From positions 57,348,713-57,412,712 of the forward strand of contig CM069871.1 in assembly GCA_036172665.1 (NCBI GenBank): DNA of 64,000 nucleotides. Reading direction: 5' to 3'. Shown piece by piece: positions 11,585 through 24,340 of this stretch. How positions within the stretch are numbered: the stretch's first letter is position 1; every line of letters begins with the position of its first letter. The notes under the pieces are model-generated. The model was given only the letters and a program-made list of their open reading frames with translations, did no database searches and had not been told where the DNA came from. The stretch is from Prosopocoilus inquinatus (Eukaryota; Arthropoda; Insecta; Coleoptera; Lucanidae). The position numbers were made by a program, and so were the translations under genes.

Positions 11585-12110
11585 ATGTATCGACAGCGGA
11601 ATAAGGGAATTACGCCGTTAAAATCTGACTGGCGAGAAAAATTGGTAAAGGTAACTTGGGAACGATATCGAGCCGCAATGAATCTGCATGATCACGCCAT
11701 GGTTGAATTGGATGGCCGAACGTGTGAACGATGTCAGCGTTTTCGCTCGACAAACCGGAGCGAATCCTTGAGGGTGGTAGTAACTCCAGGGTGGTGATAG
11801 GAATTGGTCGCAAGAAAGGAGAGAAAACCTTTAGGCTGCAGCTGGAGGTGCTTTTGCTGATAGCGTTTCGCAATTTGGCACTGCGATGGTAATCGGGGAA
11901 TTGAGAGGTTGGTCGAAAAGGACATTTGGCGTAAGTAACGTTTCTATGGCCATGAATATTATTTCTGAGTTCAACTCTGTAATACATAATGCGAATCAGT
12001 GGTTAAACTCTGTTAATGAGTTCGCCCTGATACATGGGTGGAATGATAAAACAATTTTTCATTTAGCATTGAAAAATTGAAGGGTACCGCTAAGGTATGG
12101 TTTAGTGTGT
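11585..12110 (+). pseudogene. Degenerate gag fragment of the LTR element
   Basis: The piece 11886-12080 encodes NANQWLNSVNEFALIHGW followed by a KTIFHLALKN block, an in-frame stop, and KGTAKVWF. The spacing of Trp, Leu/Ala and Gly-Ala-Lys-x-Trp resembles the retrotransposon Gag domain. The upstream ORF (11585-11797) probably belongs to the same Gag but is broken by several stops. No zinc knuckle is visible. It is likely non-functional, so particles would have to come from an autonomous relative. Confidence 0.5.
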
Positions 12111-12396
12111 AATGTGTTTGTTAACATAGTGTTGGAGGATTTTTTTTTATATCATTTGGGTCAAAATAGTAATAACATTAAACAAGGCATACCTCGTCCT
12201 GATAAGTATTCGTTCGACGGTTAGTTCCTTCTAGTCCTCTCTTTCTCCTTCACCTCGTCTCGTTCATCGCGCATACGGTGCGTTGTGAGAAACGGGTACA
12301 CATACAACAAATAATGCGACTTACATCGGATGTCCCAAAATACAACAAATACTACTCACCGGGGCCTTTGGGGGGCCCCGTTGAATCCAGCGGCGA

Positions 12397-12720
12397 ATCT
12401 AGAAGCTGTAGCTCCCTCATAATGATATTGGTCACTGGAGAAGCCATCCTCGCATGTTGACTTCTGATCTTCGCATGCATTAACCCCACATTCACCTGTG
12501 GATATAAAATCCACCCCTCCCGATGGATATTAGCATACCTTGCCTCCCGAGCATACGTTCTCAGGATCAGTTGATGCACCGACTGCGTGAGTGTCAAGCA
12601 CCACTCCGTACCAGTCCAATAACATCATCATGTCAGACCTTTCTGGATAGCTCAATGCCATCACCTGGTCAGGGATGCAATCAACCGAATTCCCACTCAC
12701 AATGAATGCAGAATACAGCT
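12397..12720. repeat. Internal duplication of the LTR element, unit 1
   Basis: The run TCTAGAAGCTGTAGCTC, then CTTCGCATGCAT, GGATATTAGCATACCTTGCC and GTTCTCAGGATCA, recurs in the same order at 14086-14400. The two units are diverged, so the duplication is much older than the LTR pair suggests for the insertion. Confidence 0.7.
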
Positions 12721-13589
12721 AATTGCTTTGCCGGTACCGTGCTCTTCATCGGCGCTGCTTGCACGCCGCAGCAAGAGCCCCGATACCGTATGCTGGTGCA
12801 CGGTAGCATTCTCTGGCAACACCCCGGATCGCGTCCCGGACTATATTCTGCTACCAGAATACCTCCGCATAACTCATGACTCATGACCCTCAAACCGTAT
12901 TGCCAATCGTGAGAATGTACCGCCCTAACACTTCTGCCAAAACATACCATCTCAGGTCATATTCTGCAGACACCCTATGAACTAGATCATGCCCGGAAAC
13001 ACACCGCGGCCACCCCGTATATCACCAGACCCAACCATGGCCCCGTTTACCGACGCGTTTCTCACATCGCATTCACTCGAAGACTGCCGTCTCCATCCTC
13101 TTAATATTTCACTTTCCCTCGGCCAGCTTTATCGTCAAAACATAAACAAACATCCCCTGATATACAGATATTTATTAAATGCTTTACGTTACAAGTTAAC
13201 TCATTTCATTGAAATAATTTTGGCTACAACAATAGGAAGAATGAAATGCTAGGCTTCAGAGAAATTGTCATCCCAAACGCGATATACAGAGATTATTGCA
13301 GAAACTCATATCCTGTAAACCACAATCGAATGAATCTCTTTATGAATATGTACTTCACACGCCTTTTATTTAATTTAATATTGACGATATGTAGACGGGA
13401 ATTTATGGCCTCTGCGGCACGCATTATGGGTCCATACGTCCTTGCCACTCATTTACGATTTATTCATACCAACAGAAATTTAACAAAACAAACAACCAGG
13501 GCAACTTCATCTGTTAAACATAATGATGTCGCACGCCTGATATGTTATTGTTTCTCAGAATCTCATTTCAGAAAGTGCGGCTAACACGT

Positions 13590-13772
13590 TAGAACTTGAA
13601 AGTAAACCAATTTCGGTTCCTGTTATTATAACTAATCTGGGTGACGCAATTATTGAACCTAAATCATTTGTACGTGCTCATATTGAGATTGATGATGTCA
13701 GCAAATTAAAAGATTTTTCAGTGGTCACGAAATGTCATGAATGTAGAACTATTTATAGGACAAAATTTTACT
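13590..13772 (+). pseudogene. Short open remnant in the LTR element interior
   Basis: A frame reads ANTLELESKPISVPVII, then TNLGDAIIEPKSFVRAHIEI, to a stop near 13772. Its composition looks protein-like rather than random, and it could be a residual Pol-proximal or captured segment. I cannot place it in a family, and no catalytic motif is visible. Confidence 0.3.
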
Positions 13773-14085
13773 GAAATGATTGTAATTCGATATTTTAAAT
13801 CAAGTAATATTTACAGTTTTTCCAAAAATACAGGCCATTCACAATTGTAGGCGCGTTTTTTTTTTGTTATTAAACATTTAGCAATAACATCAATAATAAC
13901 GTGTTTGTGTATAAATCAGAGATATTGTACGTCAAACAACTCACCAGTATCGTTAGTCCTCTCTCACATCTGTCTGTCTCCCTTCAATATGCAGAGGGGT
14001 GGTAAGCATCCCGTTAAAGCAGCCGTTCGTGTGGTTTACATGTAACAACCATGCAGTGTTTACGTCCGATGTTCAACAATAACAA

Positions 14086-14400
14086 AATCTAGAAGCTGTA
14101 GCTCTCTGTTGGGGAAGAAACTCACGGCGAAGGTATCCACCAATGTTCATCTTCGTACTTCGCATGCATAAGGATAAGCCCCAGGTGGATATTAGCATAC
14201 CTTGCCTCCTGAGCATATGCTCTCAGGATCATTGGTGGAACCGCCTCCTTCAAGTGCCTCCAGCACTTCGACCGAGCACGGCTATGCACCAAGTCATGAC
14301 CTTTATTGGGAAGCACAATGCAATCCACTTGGTCAGGTATACAGCTAGCTGTGTTTCCGACATTAACTACCCTTAATCCAAGCAACTGGCGGATACAGAA
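14086..14400. repeat. Internal duplication of the LTR element, unit 2
   Basis: This is the diverged second copy of the 12397-12720 segment in the same orientation. Short reading frames on the minus strand of the two copies are alike (AREARYANI against AQEARYANI). Stop-free length is short, so these are not annotated as genes. Confidence 0.65.
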
Positions 14401-14423
14401 CAATGCCGTATGCAGGTGGAGGC

Positions 14424-14630
14424 GATAATCTACTCTACCGACAATTTCGGCGTATAAAGATCTATCCCTCAGAACACTGCTTAGGATACTCTACTCTACC
14501 AATCATTTGGCGAATACAGATCTATCCCTCAGTATCACAACCTCGGAACATTACCCAGGATAATCTACTCTACCAATCATTAGGCGAATACAGATCTATC
14601 CCTCGTGTAACATAATCTCAGAATATTACT
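14424..14630. repeat. Three tandem units of 61-75 bp
   Basis: Units begin at 14424, 14485 and 14559 with GATAATCTACTCTACC or GATACTCTACTCTACC. Each contains GGCGAATACAGATCTATCCC or a close variant. The array sits inside the LTR element and has no evident coding role. Confidence 0.8.
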
Positions 14631-15939
14631 CATCCTCACAACCTATGTTCTGAATCAACTCCTTAATCACATCTCACTGCATTTCATTAACAGACGAACA
14701 ATTCGATTTACCAGCACCTTCCGTGAGATGCTTTCACCCCCAAATATAGCCCGAGACTGCCTGCCCTATCGGACCTTTTTTTCTTCGGTCTCATATTACT
14801 CAAGTGTTGCTGGTTCGGTTATCGCAGACAAAATAAACACGGCCCGCCCGAGATATATAAATTTATTAACTAAATGGAATTTATACATTAATTAAGCTCT
14901 ACAAAATTATACAACTACAACACAATATGTAAACTTGTAATTATTGGTTTCCCGTATGAGGCGTTTCATAGCAAAATACGTTAAAAACTGTGTGACAAAA
15001 ATAAATTCAGTAAACGGCGTGAATCCTTGCATCCCGTCCCAAAAAAAAAAACGCCAATATTGTTCTGTATGTTTCATTTTCATCAGAATAATCACTTTTG
15101 TTAAACCCAAAACCAGCAATTCTTACGTTTTATCATAACTGATGCTTTCCCGAAGTTTATCTAATTACATCCCGTAAAAGACACTGGTACTAAATACACT
15201 GATAAAAATCTGGAGTTAATTTACTTTTTGGACACCAGGAAACACTTTTTCGGTGTTCCTTCGCGTCCATCCGTTTGCGGAGTTACGAAAAGCGGAGTTG
15301 TACTATTATACTATTTAAACGTATGTAATAGAGCAGAGTTAAGCTTATCCTTGTTTGAATAAACACTCATTTTTGGATACAATTTAGCCGGAAAAAGAGA
15401 ACAATAACGCCAAATTCGATGAAGATTAACAACTTTTCAGATAAAACTTTATCCATATTTTACACTGAATGGGCAGTTTACAATTAATCCCAAAAATTTA
15501 TATGTGTGTAGGTTTGTTATCAGTTCCTTGAAAAATGCGTTTTTAACGTTTGGGGTGCCTCACCGCATAAGCGATCAGGTTTATTAAAAAAAAAAAAAAA
15601 CTTATTTTGTAGGTACCTATGGAACGTCTCATCATTTGAACGATGTAACACTTTCACGGTGAAATGGAAAAGTTGGAAGGTATAATTAGGTAATTAAAAA
15701 ACTGCCTAACAACAATGGGAGATAAATATGAAGGTATGGAACGGAACCAGCCAAAAACTATTGCCGTGTTAGAGAGGACCGGTTAGGGTCAGTAAAGTGT
15801 TGGAAAATGACAGATATGGGGTGACCGACATATCTAACGCCACTCGTTTAAGGGTACCCTATAAGGTTATTGAAGGGTTGAAAAATGTCAAGCCCTGGAT
15901 ACGATATTATGATGAGTAACGAAAGGTGTGATAAGGGAC

Positions 15940-16115
15940 AGAACATTGCAGGTGAAAATCCTGGTACTTTGTTCTGGTACAGAACACTGCAGGTGAAAAT
16001 CCTGGTACTTTGTTCTGGTACAGAACACTGCAGGTGAAATTCCTGGTACTTTGTTCTGGGACAGAGCTCTGGGCAGAGGGACTAACTGCAGGTGAAAACC
16101 CTGGTACTTTTAGTC
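15940..16115. repeat. 41-bp tandem repeat array
   Basis: GCAGGTGAAAATCCTGGTAC occurs at 15948, 15989 and 16030, a 41-bp period, with a fourth unit near 16087 after a 16-bp interruption. Each is preceded by GGTACAGAACACT or a variant. It lies about 340 bp upstream of the 3' LTR. Confidence 0.85.
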
Positions 16116-16448
16116 CTACCTGGAAATAAAATGGAGCTCCAATATTATTACCAATTTGATTTTCATAACTTGATTATTTTGAGAGATACTATATTTTTGT
16201 ATTTTTTTTTGTGTTGCGCATATTTGACTGTGTATGCATACACGTGTTCACTGTACATTTTCAGGAAGACTACAAGAATCCTCAAGTTGTCTGCACTAGT
16301 TACTTATCTGATTACTATTTTTGGCTGTTTTAATATTTTGTTATATTTTGATCATTTGCGACTCTAATGTCCCATTGCCTGTTGCCCAGGTAGCTGGTAC
16401 CCTGATGTACTCTATTACGTGGGGACACGTAAACGTCAGGAGAGGCCG

Positions 16449-16714
16449 TGTGAGAAACCTGTGTGGCCAGCATAGTTGCGATAAGATTCGCCGGGGAAGT
16501 ACCAGCGTGTGGGAAGAGGCAGACGCTGAGGCAGCAGAAAGCGTCAGCTAGTGCGGATGACAATTCAAGCCTTGGGCAGTCGAATCAAGACTCAGCAACT
16601 GGCAACACTTTGTATTTCGTCTTAAAAATATCCAATTGTTTTTTCCAAATCTACTAAAAGTTATTTGTACTAATAAAGCAATTATTTATGTATTACATTT
16701 GTGGTTTTCTAACA
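16449..16714 (+). repeat. 3' LTR
   Basis: 266 bp, one base different from the 5' LTR. A purine-rich AGGAGAGG just upstream (16439-16446) may be the polypurine tract. The GTAT target duplication follows immediately. Confidence 0.92.
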
Positions 16715-16718
16715 GTAT

Positions 16719-17845
16719 ATTGAATTGAGGAAACAACGGTAGAGGACCTTTTCCAAGTAGTTTCTTTTATTCGAACTTCGGTCGTGACTGGGGGTTTTTA
16801 GTTCTTAGTGCAATTAAAAAAAAATACGAATCACTAATCAACTTCCTGTTTAAATAATGGCAAGAATATTCAAGTGAACATTAGTGGAAATAACCGTTTG
16901 ATTATTATGAAGTACTGATGGAAGAAACCATTCGTTTTGCTGAGGTCATTCACCATTCAACAGAGTCATTCATTAATGGTTGTTCATGAATGATTGTTCA
17001 CTTCTTCGGTGAACTCATTCCCAATTCGACTCACCATTCATCGTTCACGAGAGTTGGCTCTTTTGGATGAATGATCATTCACCATTAGGATAGCAACAGC
17101 AACATTTGGTTATGAATGACCATTCGATCGAGAGACCCAGTTCTAGTGAACGCAGTGAACGACGATATTTTCGTACAGAAATTAGAGAAAAGAATTACAG
17201 TTGAAAGCAAAAAGAATAGACAAACTACAGTTTTATGTAATTATTCTTTCTCAAAATGCCATAGATTAAAGACGAATTCACAGATTTTACCAAACTTTTA
17301 AACTTAATTTTGAAAACTTTAAATTTTTTAAGTGTCATCTGTGAAGTCTTCTTGAAATCATTACCATTTTCACAAAGAATGATTACAGGAAACTGTAGTT
17401 TGTCTGCTTTCTTTGCCTCTGACTGTAGTTGTTAAAAAGTTTGCAAAATAAACAGAAATAATAATTTTGAAATTCAAAAGTATGTATATATAACTTTATT
17501 ATAAGACTTAAACTAAAACTTAACATTGAAATAAATAAATAATTTAATTTTTCTACTTTGCGTTCACAACAAGCTCATTGTGACACCAAAAACAGTTTCA
17601 CAATGAGGTCCAAACAATCGAAACAAAAATTCACTTCAAATTTCGCGCCGACATATTGCAGTTCGACGAAACATACATACATGGCGCCGACGGAACACAA
17701 CACAAGAATTTCTTTTTGTTGAAATGAGAGATTAAAATTTAAAAAATGTGCATCGGCTTCAGCAACTTTTAATACAATATTTTATTTATGTATTACTGCA
17801 TCTATTAGAAAAAAGGTTGCGGGCATCGCAGAAAGAGAGCACGCA
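16719..17845. repeat. Gene-free region with ATTCATTCACC-type simple repeats
   Basis: Around 16945-17120 the sequence alternates between GTTCATGAATGATTGTTCAC-like and CATTCACCATT-like words, forming many short inverted pairs. Further on, ACTACAGTTTTATG near 17225 pairs with AAACTGTAGTTTGTC near 17392. I see no gene. Confidence 0.45.
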
Positions 17846-17848
17846 TGA

Positions 17849-18087
17849 ACGTACAGGGCGATCGAAATTGATTGTCCTGATCCTACACTACTTTCCGCGA
17901 GTTTCACATCAATATTTATGTTTACCAGACGAAGATTGGCACGGAAAGCAGGGGAGTGCAGGGAACATTCGCAAAACTTACATCCAATTCGAACTTAAGT
18001 AATAAAAACATCCCATATACGTAAATATTGATACGAAGTTCACGGAAAGTAGTATAGGATCAGGACAATCAATTTCGATCGCCCGGT
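17849..18087. mobile_element. MITE with ~85-bp inverted repeats
   Basis: The left arm starts CAGGGCGATCGAAATTGATT and continues TGTCCTGATCCTA...CTACTTTCCG. The right arm is its reverse complement, ending AATCAATTTCGATCGCCCG. TA flanks both sides within GTA...GTA, which suits a Tc1/mariner-type insertion. It is about 240 bp long and non-coding. Confidence 0.75.
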
Positions 18088-18329
18088 ACGCGCCTGGGGA
18101 AGAAAAAAGGCGACAAAGGTCATCGTCGCAGAAACTAGGGTTGCCATATTGATAGAAGTAAAATAACGGACAAACTGTATTTATTTTTTATTCACTTTGC
18201 AGCGATGTTGATAGTTGCTCGCTCATTGATACTTCCTCCATCAGTAGTTACAACAGAATTTTGAGATAAATTTTTCTCTTTAGACCATCTATATTTTTTT
18301 AAGAATACAATGAAGGGGTCTGTTCTGTA

Positions 18330-19600
18330 ACTTTCAATCAATTAATATACGTATAGGCAAGGTGCGTTACATTCCGTTGTACGTCATTAGTTAATAATGA
18401 CGTCAGACACTTGCTGTGTTGTAAATATACTTATTTACTTAAAATACAATGTACTATATTTATATATATACCGGGTGGAAAGTTTCAAACCCGAACATAG
18501 CAAAGTTCCATTGAGAACTACGTTTCTGTAGATTACTGCTCGCCATTTAAAAATACAAAAATGGTAATGATATTAAATGAAAGATAAAATTAAGGCCAAT
18601 GTTATCGTGTTAAAATTATTCCTATTGTGTTAATACTTTTGAAGCAGAAATTAAATTTTTAAATTTCAAATGAAAAATCTAATCGCCTTAGTATGTCAGA
18701 TTTGAAGTTTGCAATTCAATAACCAAAATTTTGTACAATATGCTTCTTATTAAAAATAAAATTCCGTTCATCTGTGTAGATGACGATGAAAAACTGTTAG
18801 GATTTATTTCTTTGCTCCTGCATTGCTTCACAAAATACTTTCCTACTATTTTTGTTAATTTCAATACAATGTTGATGGCAACTGGATTTATGAAATTGAT
18901 GTTTTTTTTTTAAATATTCTTTACAGTTGTGTGCTATATATTTTTGAACAGTGTGAAACTGATTTAATTCTTAGTACAATTGAATTTAGTATCGACATGT
19001 GTCGGCATTGATTGCCCATGGCATCATTTCAAGTTTATTGATAGTATCAGAAACAACAGTATTTTTGTATGCAATGATGTAGAATACAATTATCATTCTA
19101 ATAAAGAAAGAATCATTGTAACTTAAACGACAAGAGTACCTACCTATTATTTGCTCTGTACAATAATTCATAATGCTTTTTGACTGACGTATAAATTATT
19201 TTCCATTAATTGAAACAACTCAAAGTTTGAAACCTGACATAGGCGACTAAATTTTTCTTTTAAAATTTGAGAATTTTATTTATATTCCGAAAGTATTAAT
19301 ATTTAGGAATAATTTTAACACCATACTATTGTCCATAATTTTCTCTTTTCTTTAACACCATTGCCATTTTTGGATCTTCAAATGGCGAGCAACAATTCAC
19401 AGAAACATAGTTTTCAATACAAGTTTGCTATGTTCGGGTTTGAAACTTTCCACCCGGTATATATATATATATATAAATTCCTTTCCATTTTAAGTATTTA
19501 CCAACACAACTTGCGTCTGACATCATCGTTAACGAATGACGTGCAACGGAATACAGAGCGCCCCGCCTATATCAATTATTGCTTATGTAACTAGTGACCT
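18330..19600. mobile_element. Large foldback element with ~380-bp arms
   Basis: Left-arm blocks ATTCCGTTGTACGTCATTA, CCGGGTGGAAAGTTTCAAAC, ACTGCTCGCCATTT and ATTATTCCTA recur as reverse complements, in mirrored order, between 19200 and 19567. The arms read inward to about 18725 and 19200, enclosing ~480 bp of AT-rich sequence. A TA microsatellite sits inside each arm. No reading frame of note is present. Outer limits are approximate because pairing fades gradually. Confidence 0.75.
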
Positions 19601-19624
19601 TGCAAAATCGGTAACAACTCACTT

Positions 19625-20000
19625 GCTTTGTCTAGCACAGTTGTGATGTTTTTTTTTTGTTTTACGCACTGTATTTCATCGTTCACTTCTGCCTTTGTTT
19701 TGTTTCTATCGTTTTGTTTACTTTTTTACAGTTTGCCTTTATTTTCTACGAACTTGTCGATCTTATTTCGTTTTTTTTGCACCTCATGCCTTGTATCTTT
19801 TTGCTGTTTCTTTCATTTCTTTCTTTATTTTCTTGTTTTTGATTTCTTGCAAGTTTTATATTGATTATGTTTTTATTTATTTACCTTATTATGCGTATAT
19901 CTATGCGTCTTTCGACTTGATTGAAATCATATTAAATTCTTTTCAATTATTGAAGACCATATCAACTGATATCAACACATAAGTTACAGATTGGCCGTGA
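19625..20000. repeat. Pyrimidine-biased low-complexity stretch
   Basis: T/C-rich sequence with words such as CTGTTTCTTTCATTTCTTTC and CCTTGTATCTTTTTGCTG. A strand-inverted relative lies at 25050-25700 (GAAATGAAAGAAACAGCAAG, AAATACAAGGCATGAAAAG). Overlapping open frames here are Phe/Leu-only products of the composition, not genes. Confidence 0.55.
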
Positions 20001-22671
20001 GTCTTAGCAGTTTGTCAGTTGGTTTCAATTAACACCAATTAAAGTAGCGCCACTTCGATACTAACAAGAGGAAATTTGTTTCCTATTACTATTACCTAAC
20101 TTAATAATCGCTTTTCAAACATATTAGGAAAACTACAGACATTTATTAAAAACGAACCGGACACACGGGCGCTTCCTGAATAACGTACAGTCCGTTGAAA
20201 AAACGGACGTATGACAACCCTACAGGAGCGGATTTAGGCATGGTCTTTATGGACTGCCCCGTTGAATCTAAGGGCCTCCTAGAACGTTTTATTTATAAGA
20301 ACAAAAGCCGCTTTACGCTATTTGATTTTGAATTTTCACCGTTTTGAGTTTCTACTTGAGTTGTGCGGTTTCATTTTACATGTCTTTTACAGACTAGAAC
20401 CGTACCTAATCTCATTTTATGATTAGTGATAATAACAATTTTAGTATTGCACTTAGTTTTCATTCTTAATCTGAGAATTTGTTGTTTCGCTTTCTTGTTT
20501 GTTATTACAAGTAATACCTAATACATTTTATTTTTTTACTTGTTTGATATTCATTACGAAACCTTTGTTCATTATTCAACTGTGTATAAATGTTTACACA
20601 GGGTATTTCCGGAAATGTGGCTAAAAAGAAACCTCGGTTTTTGTACGATTGAACACAAATCAAAATTTAATGTGTATATTTCTGTATAATACAGCAGTCT
20701 CGACGACACTGGCGAATAAGAAAATTTCTGAATTGAAATTGAAAACATAATATTTCTTAGAAAAACGTGTCGTTATGGTTTTGGTTTTAATTATTAAATT
20801 TGCAACAAGAAACTAATGTCTAACTAAGGGAAAAATGTCACATTGTCAAAATATTGAAAAACTAATACAAATTCAAAATCAGTAGCGCGTAGTAATTTTT
20901 AGTAATTTAGGAAGCTATTTTTTGTTTCAAAATGAACACAAAAAAAGAAAGAAGAATTGCAACCGCATCTTTTAGATTTCTTTCGTATTGGATCCATTTT
21001 CATTTTCAACCACGCTTTCAAAAACAGCTTGTAGGTATATTCCAGTGCATCAAATAAAATAAAAAGGTTCTTCGATGTCTTTTGGCTATTTACAATTTGT
21101 CATATTAAAAAAAAGTTTCAACAAATTAACGAATGAGTCGTCACAAACCCAAACTTTTAATTTATATTTACAATAGTAGCCCAGGGACGCCAAAGTTAAC
21201 GGTCCGCCCCTGATTCGTCGCGCGTATACCTGTTATGTATAAAGTGTGTTGCACATTATCAGTGACTATTTACTTGACCAAGGTGCACATTTGTTAGGTA
21301 ACTTTAAGTACAATCTGATTCTTTATTTGAAGTTTTTTTCTCTATTGAAATAAAACTCCAACTCACAAATGGTAATTTTAGTCGAATTTTTCACCAGCTC
21401 GTAGACAATTTTGGGTTCAGGATGTTGGCAACATTGCTTTTGAGCTAGTTAGGTACTTTTTTATTCACTTGGTTACTATTCCTACTTTTTTAAAGTATAC
21501 TTGCAATCCTAGTTCTGAGATTATTGATAGCGTTGAAATCATCAATAGTTCCCAAGAAAAGAAGCAATATTAATTAGATCAGTTTTTTTTTTTTTTTTTT
21601 AATTTGGTGCCCACTGTGAATGCTTTTGTTTGTACGCATTTTAAATGATCCGCGCGTTAGTCGTAGCCCAATGGACACATTAAAAAAAAACTGCTTATAA
21701 CCATTAGAAAGTTCAGTAATAACTTGGATACGAATGGTTTTCACAGAGATGGGAATTGAAATTGATAAAAAAGTCTATTTTATAAGGAGGATTATTAATT
21801 TAATCACAGAAATTACATTTAGAGACACCAGCGGCGGCTTGTCGAGGTGGGGTAGTCGGGCAGTGTCCACCGTGTCCTATTGAAGTTGAAATGAAATCTA
21901 TGACAGAACTGTTCTGATATTTAAATCTGCATGATGCGGTTCCATGTCGGGACTGCCCCGCGAAATAAATGTACTTCAAAAATGCACCCATCTTTCCCTT
22001 TTGCAGTTGCTGCCCACCCGCAATAAATCATCACGAGTCGCCACTGAGGAACACCTTATAGTATGATGACAGAAAAATGTGTGGTTGTGAAGTGTCAATC
22101 ATGAAATCAAAACAACTTAATAAATTCATGCAAAAAAAAAAAACTTTATTATGTAAAAATCTGATTTACCACAAAATACAACAATCTTTACATTACAAAA
22201 TAAATGGAAAAATATAACTACATAGACTATATTATAAATAAAACTCCCTGATGTATTAAAACTTACAAGCGAATATAATCAGAGTGTTTAAATTAAAGCA
22301 GAAATATGTAAAATTAGAATAAAATTCCTGTTCTAAAATAATCTTTAAGTTTAATGGGGCGTAAGTAAAAACTTTTTCTTAAGCATTTGCTGGCTTATAT
22401 TTAAGAAATAATGCTAACGCAATAAAAACTACGGATTACGTATCTTGCATTAATTACACCTGAAATTTTCAAATTGTCCCGGGACCTAACCTCGAAGCAC
22501 TTCTGGTAATACTTAAAATAAAACGTCCCAACTATTGTAATAGAATAATCAGTGGCGTAACAGAATTAATTTTATCAGAAAGCTAATGTTCGGAAATGTA
22601 TTCTACAAGAATAGAACAAATGCTTCACAGATATGAAATAATTTAAAGTTTGTTGTAACTATGACTGCCCC
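20001..22671. other. Gene-free region
   Basis: No exon or element with clear ends was found. TAGGGTTGCCAT at 18138 faces ATGACAACCCTA at ~20211 in inverted orientation. These could be the ends of an older hAT-like insertion spanning the foldback, but target duplications are not convincing. Confidence 0.35.
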
Positions 22672-22840
22672 CATAAGTATTTCAAATAGTAACGGCATTC
22701 TGAAATTGTTTTGGAGCAAAGTATGTTGGCAAACAAGAAATCCCTACACTTGCACCAAACAAAATTTACAATTTAGCAGAATTATTTCTTGCCAACATAC
22801 TCTACTCCAAAAGATTTAAAATCCGTAACAAACAAGACCT
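22672..22840. mobile_element. Palindromic MITE-like hairpin
   Basis: TTTTGGAGCAAAGTATGTTG with GCAAACAAGAAAT pairs with ATTTCTTGCCAACATACTCT with ACTCCAAAAG. Weaker pairing extends outward to AGTAACGGCATT / AATCCGTAACA. It is about 165 bp with a short loop. No clear target duplication. Confidence 0.65.
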
Positions 22841-24340
22841 AGAACGCCTATGTTAATTTGGTTACTTTTATGTGGTGTCGTCGCGATGTGATGTAGCAAT
22901 ACTTGCCAGTGTTTTGAGAAAAAACAGAATAATAATTAAAATGAAACCGTCAAGGATTAATCTAGTAAATGATTAATCTAGTAAATAACTGATTAAATAA
23001 GGTCTAGTATCTAAAGGGAAAAAAATAGATAAACTGCATTTAGTTAGTTCATTAATTGTATTAATAAAGCCAATTTTCTATTTGTCTTACCAATTTTTTA
23101 ACATTCAATTTGAATAAGGAGGTCAAGCTGTGAACCATCAAGCGGTATATAGCAATAATTGAATTTTCTGTCGGCTTTCAAAACTGCACATTCTGTTTCA
23201 TTGCACCTACTTGATTAGCCGCTTCTTGGAAAACGAATGAACGAACAAGACCATCCCAAAAATCAAGTAGAAATTTATATTAAAAGAAAAGAATCAAAAA
23301 AGAATTTCAAAATTTGGGATTGTCGTAATACTTTATTTTATTTCTTAAGCGAACATTTTTTTTAATTTTTTTACAGTAAAAGAAGCCGGATACAAAAACA
23401 AATTTACGTAAACATACGATAAAAATAAGATCAACAACTTTTATCCTGTGCAACTTCCAACTCAAATATTACAGAAGAAAAAAATGTTACGTATGAAAAA
23501 CAATTTTAAAAACAACTTTCAGATATATTACATCACCTTTCCTTATGTACTATCTTCTAAGGCCACAAAATTTCACTTACTTAATCAGCAACTCCTGTAC
23601 TTTAATAACAAATTGTAATAATACTTAAACCAACCTAATATAAAACACAATTTAGGACCAAATTCAACTATGCAATTTATTATTTAATTTGAATTGGATC
23701 ATGAGAATCATCGATTTTATTTACACATCTGTGTTTACAATCTACAGCAAAATGTATCTACAATCAAGCCTATACATAGATATATGTAAGAATGTATACA
23801 AACCAAAAATAAATATTATTAACGCTAAAATTTAAACACTCTGTATAGAAATAATACAAAAATATACGTCATGTGTGGATAACTCGATAATAAAATAAAA
23901 TATAATCAATAACAGAATAAAAAATATAGGTTTAAAAATTATAAACACTGTGAGATAGATAAATAAATCTGTAGACTCGAGGAATATGAGTATGAAATTA
24001 TCAACGCTAAAGTGAATTTTGCATTGCCAGGCACTAGTTTTTTTTGTTTTTTTTTAATTAATAACAAATGGTAACTAAATTGATTATTTACTTCTACGGA
24101 ATAGATTTAATCAGCGTGGAAATGTTCCGCTTTTTTCAGATGTAAGATTAGTAAATTTACGTCAGCTATTTGTCAGTTTACGAAAACTTTTCATTGATGT
24201 ATTCCGTGCTTTGTTGCTACAGCGTATGGTGGCAGCGGTGGGATCCATCATAAAATAGTTAGAGCGTTTTTCATTCACAGAGCAAGTACATCCATCCCTT
24301 GTTATTGTATTAAGTTAAGACAGTATGGGAATACTCTGAG
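22841..24340. other. Gene-free AT-rich region
   Basis: AT-rich, with many short A and T runs. No coding segment, tandem array or paired element ends were recognised. Confidence 0.4.

Larger units (their letters stand above)
11272..16714. mobile_element. Non-autonomous LTR retrotransposon
   Basis: Two 266-bp direct repeats, each starting TGTGAGAAAC and ending TTTTCTAACA, enclose 4.9 kb. They differ by one substitution (AATCAAGTCTC against AATCAAGACTC). GTAT flanks both outer ends (11268-11271, 16715-16718) as a 4-bp target duplication. A tRNA-like primer site follows the 5' LTR directly. A degenerate gag region is present. I see no reverse transcriptase, RNase H or integrase motif in any frame. 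The interior holds tandem repeats and an internal duplication instead. Near-identical LTRs with a gutted interior indicate recent mobilisation in trans; the gag fragment hints at Ty3/Gypsy, Mdg3-like relatives. Confidence 0.9.

Noticed and set aside
12352..14403. Two similar minus-strand frames sharing ARYANIH
   Set aside because: They are products of an internal duplication in the LTR element. They are short, and diverge with shifts outside the shared block.
19628..19982. Overlapping Phe/Leu-rich frames
   Set aside because: Composition of a T/C-rich tract; three overlapping frames are all open and none has a motif beyond hydrophobicity.
18138..20223. Possible hAT element bounded by TAGGGTTGCCAT and ATGACAACCCTA
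   Set aside because: Only ~12 bp of imperfect inverted ends, and flanking octamers do not match convincingly.
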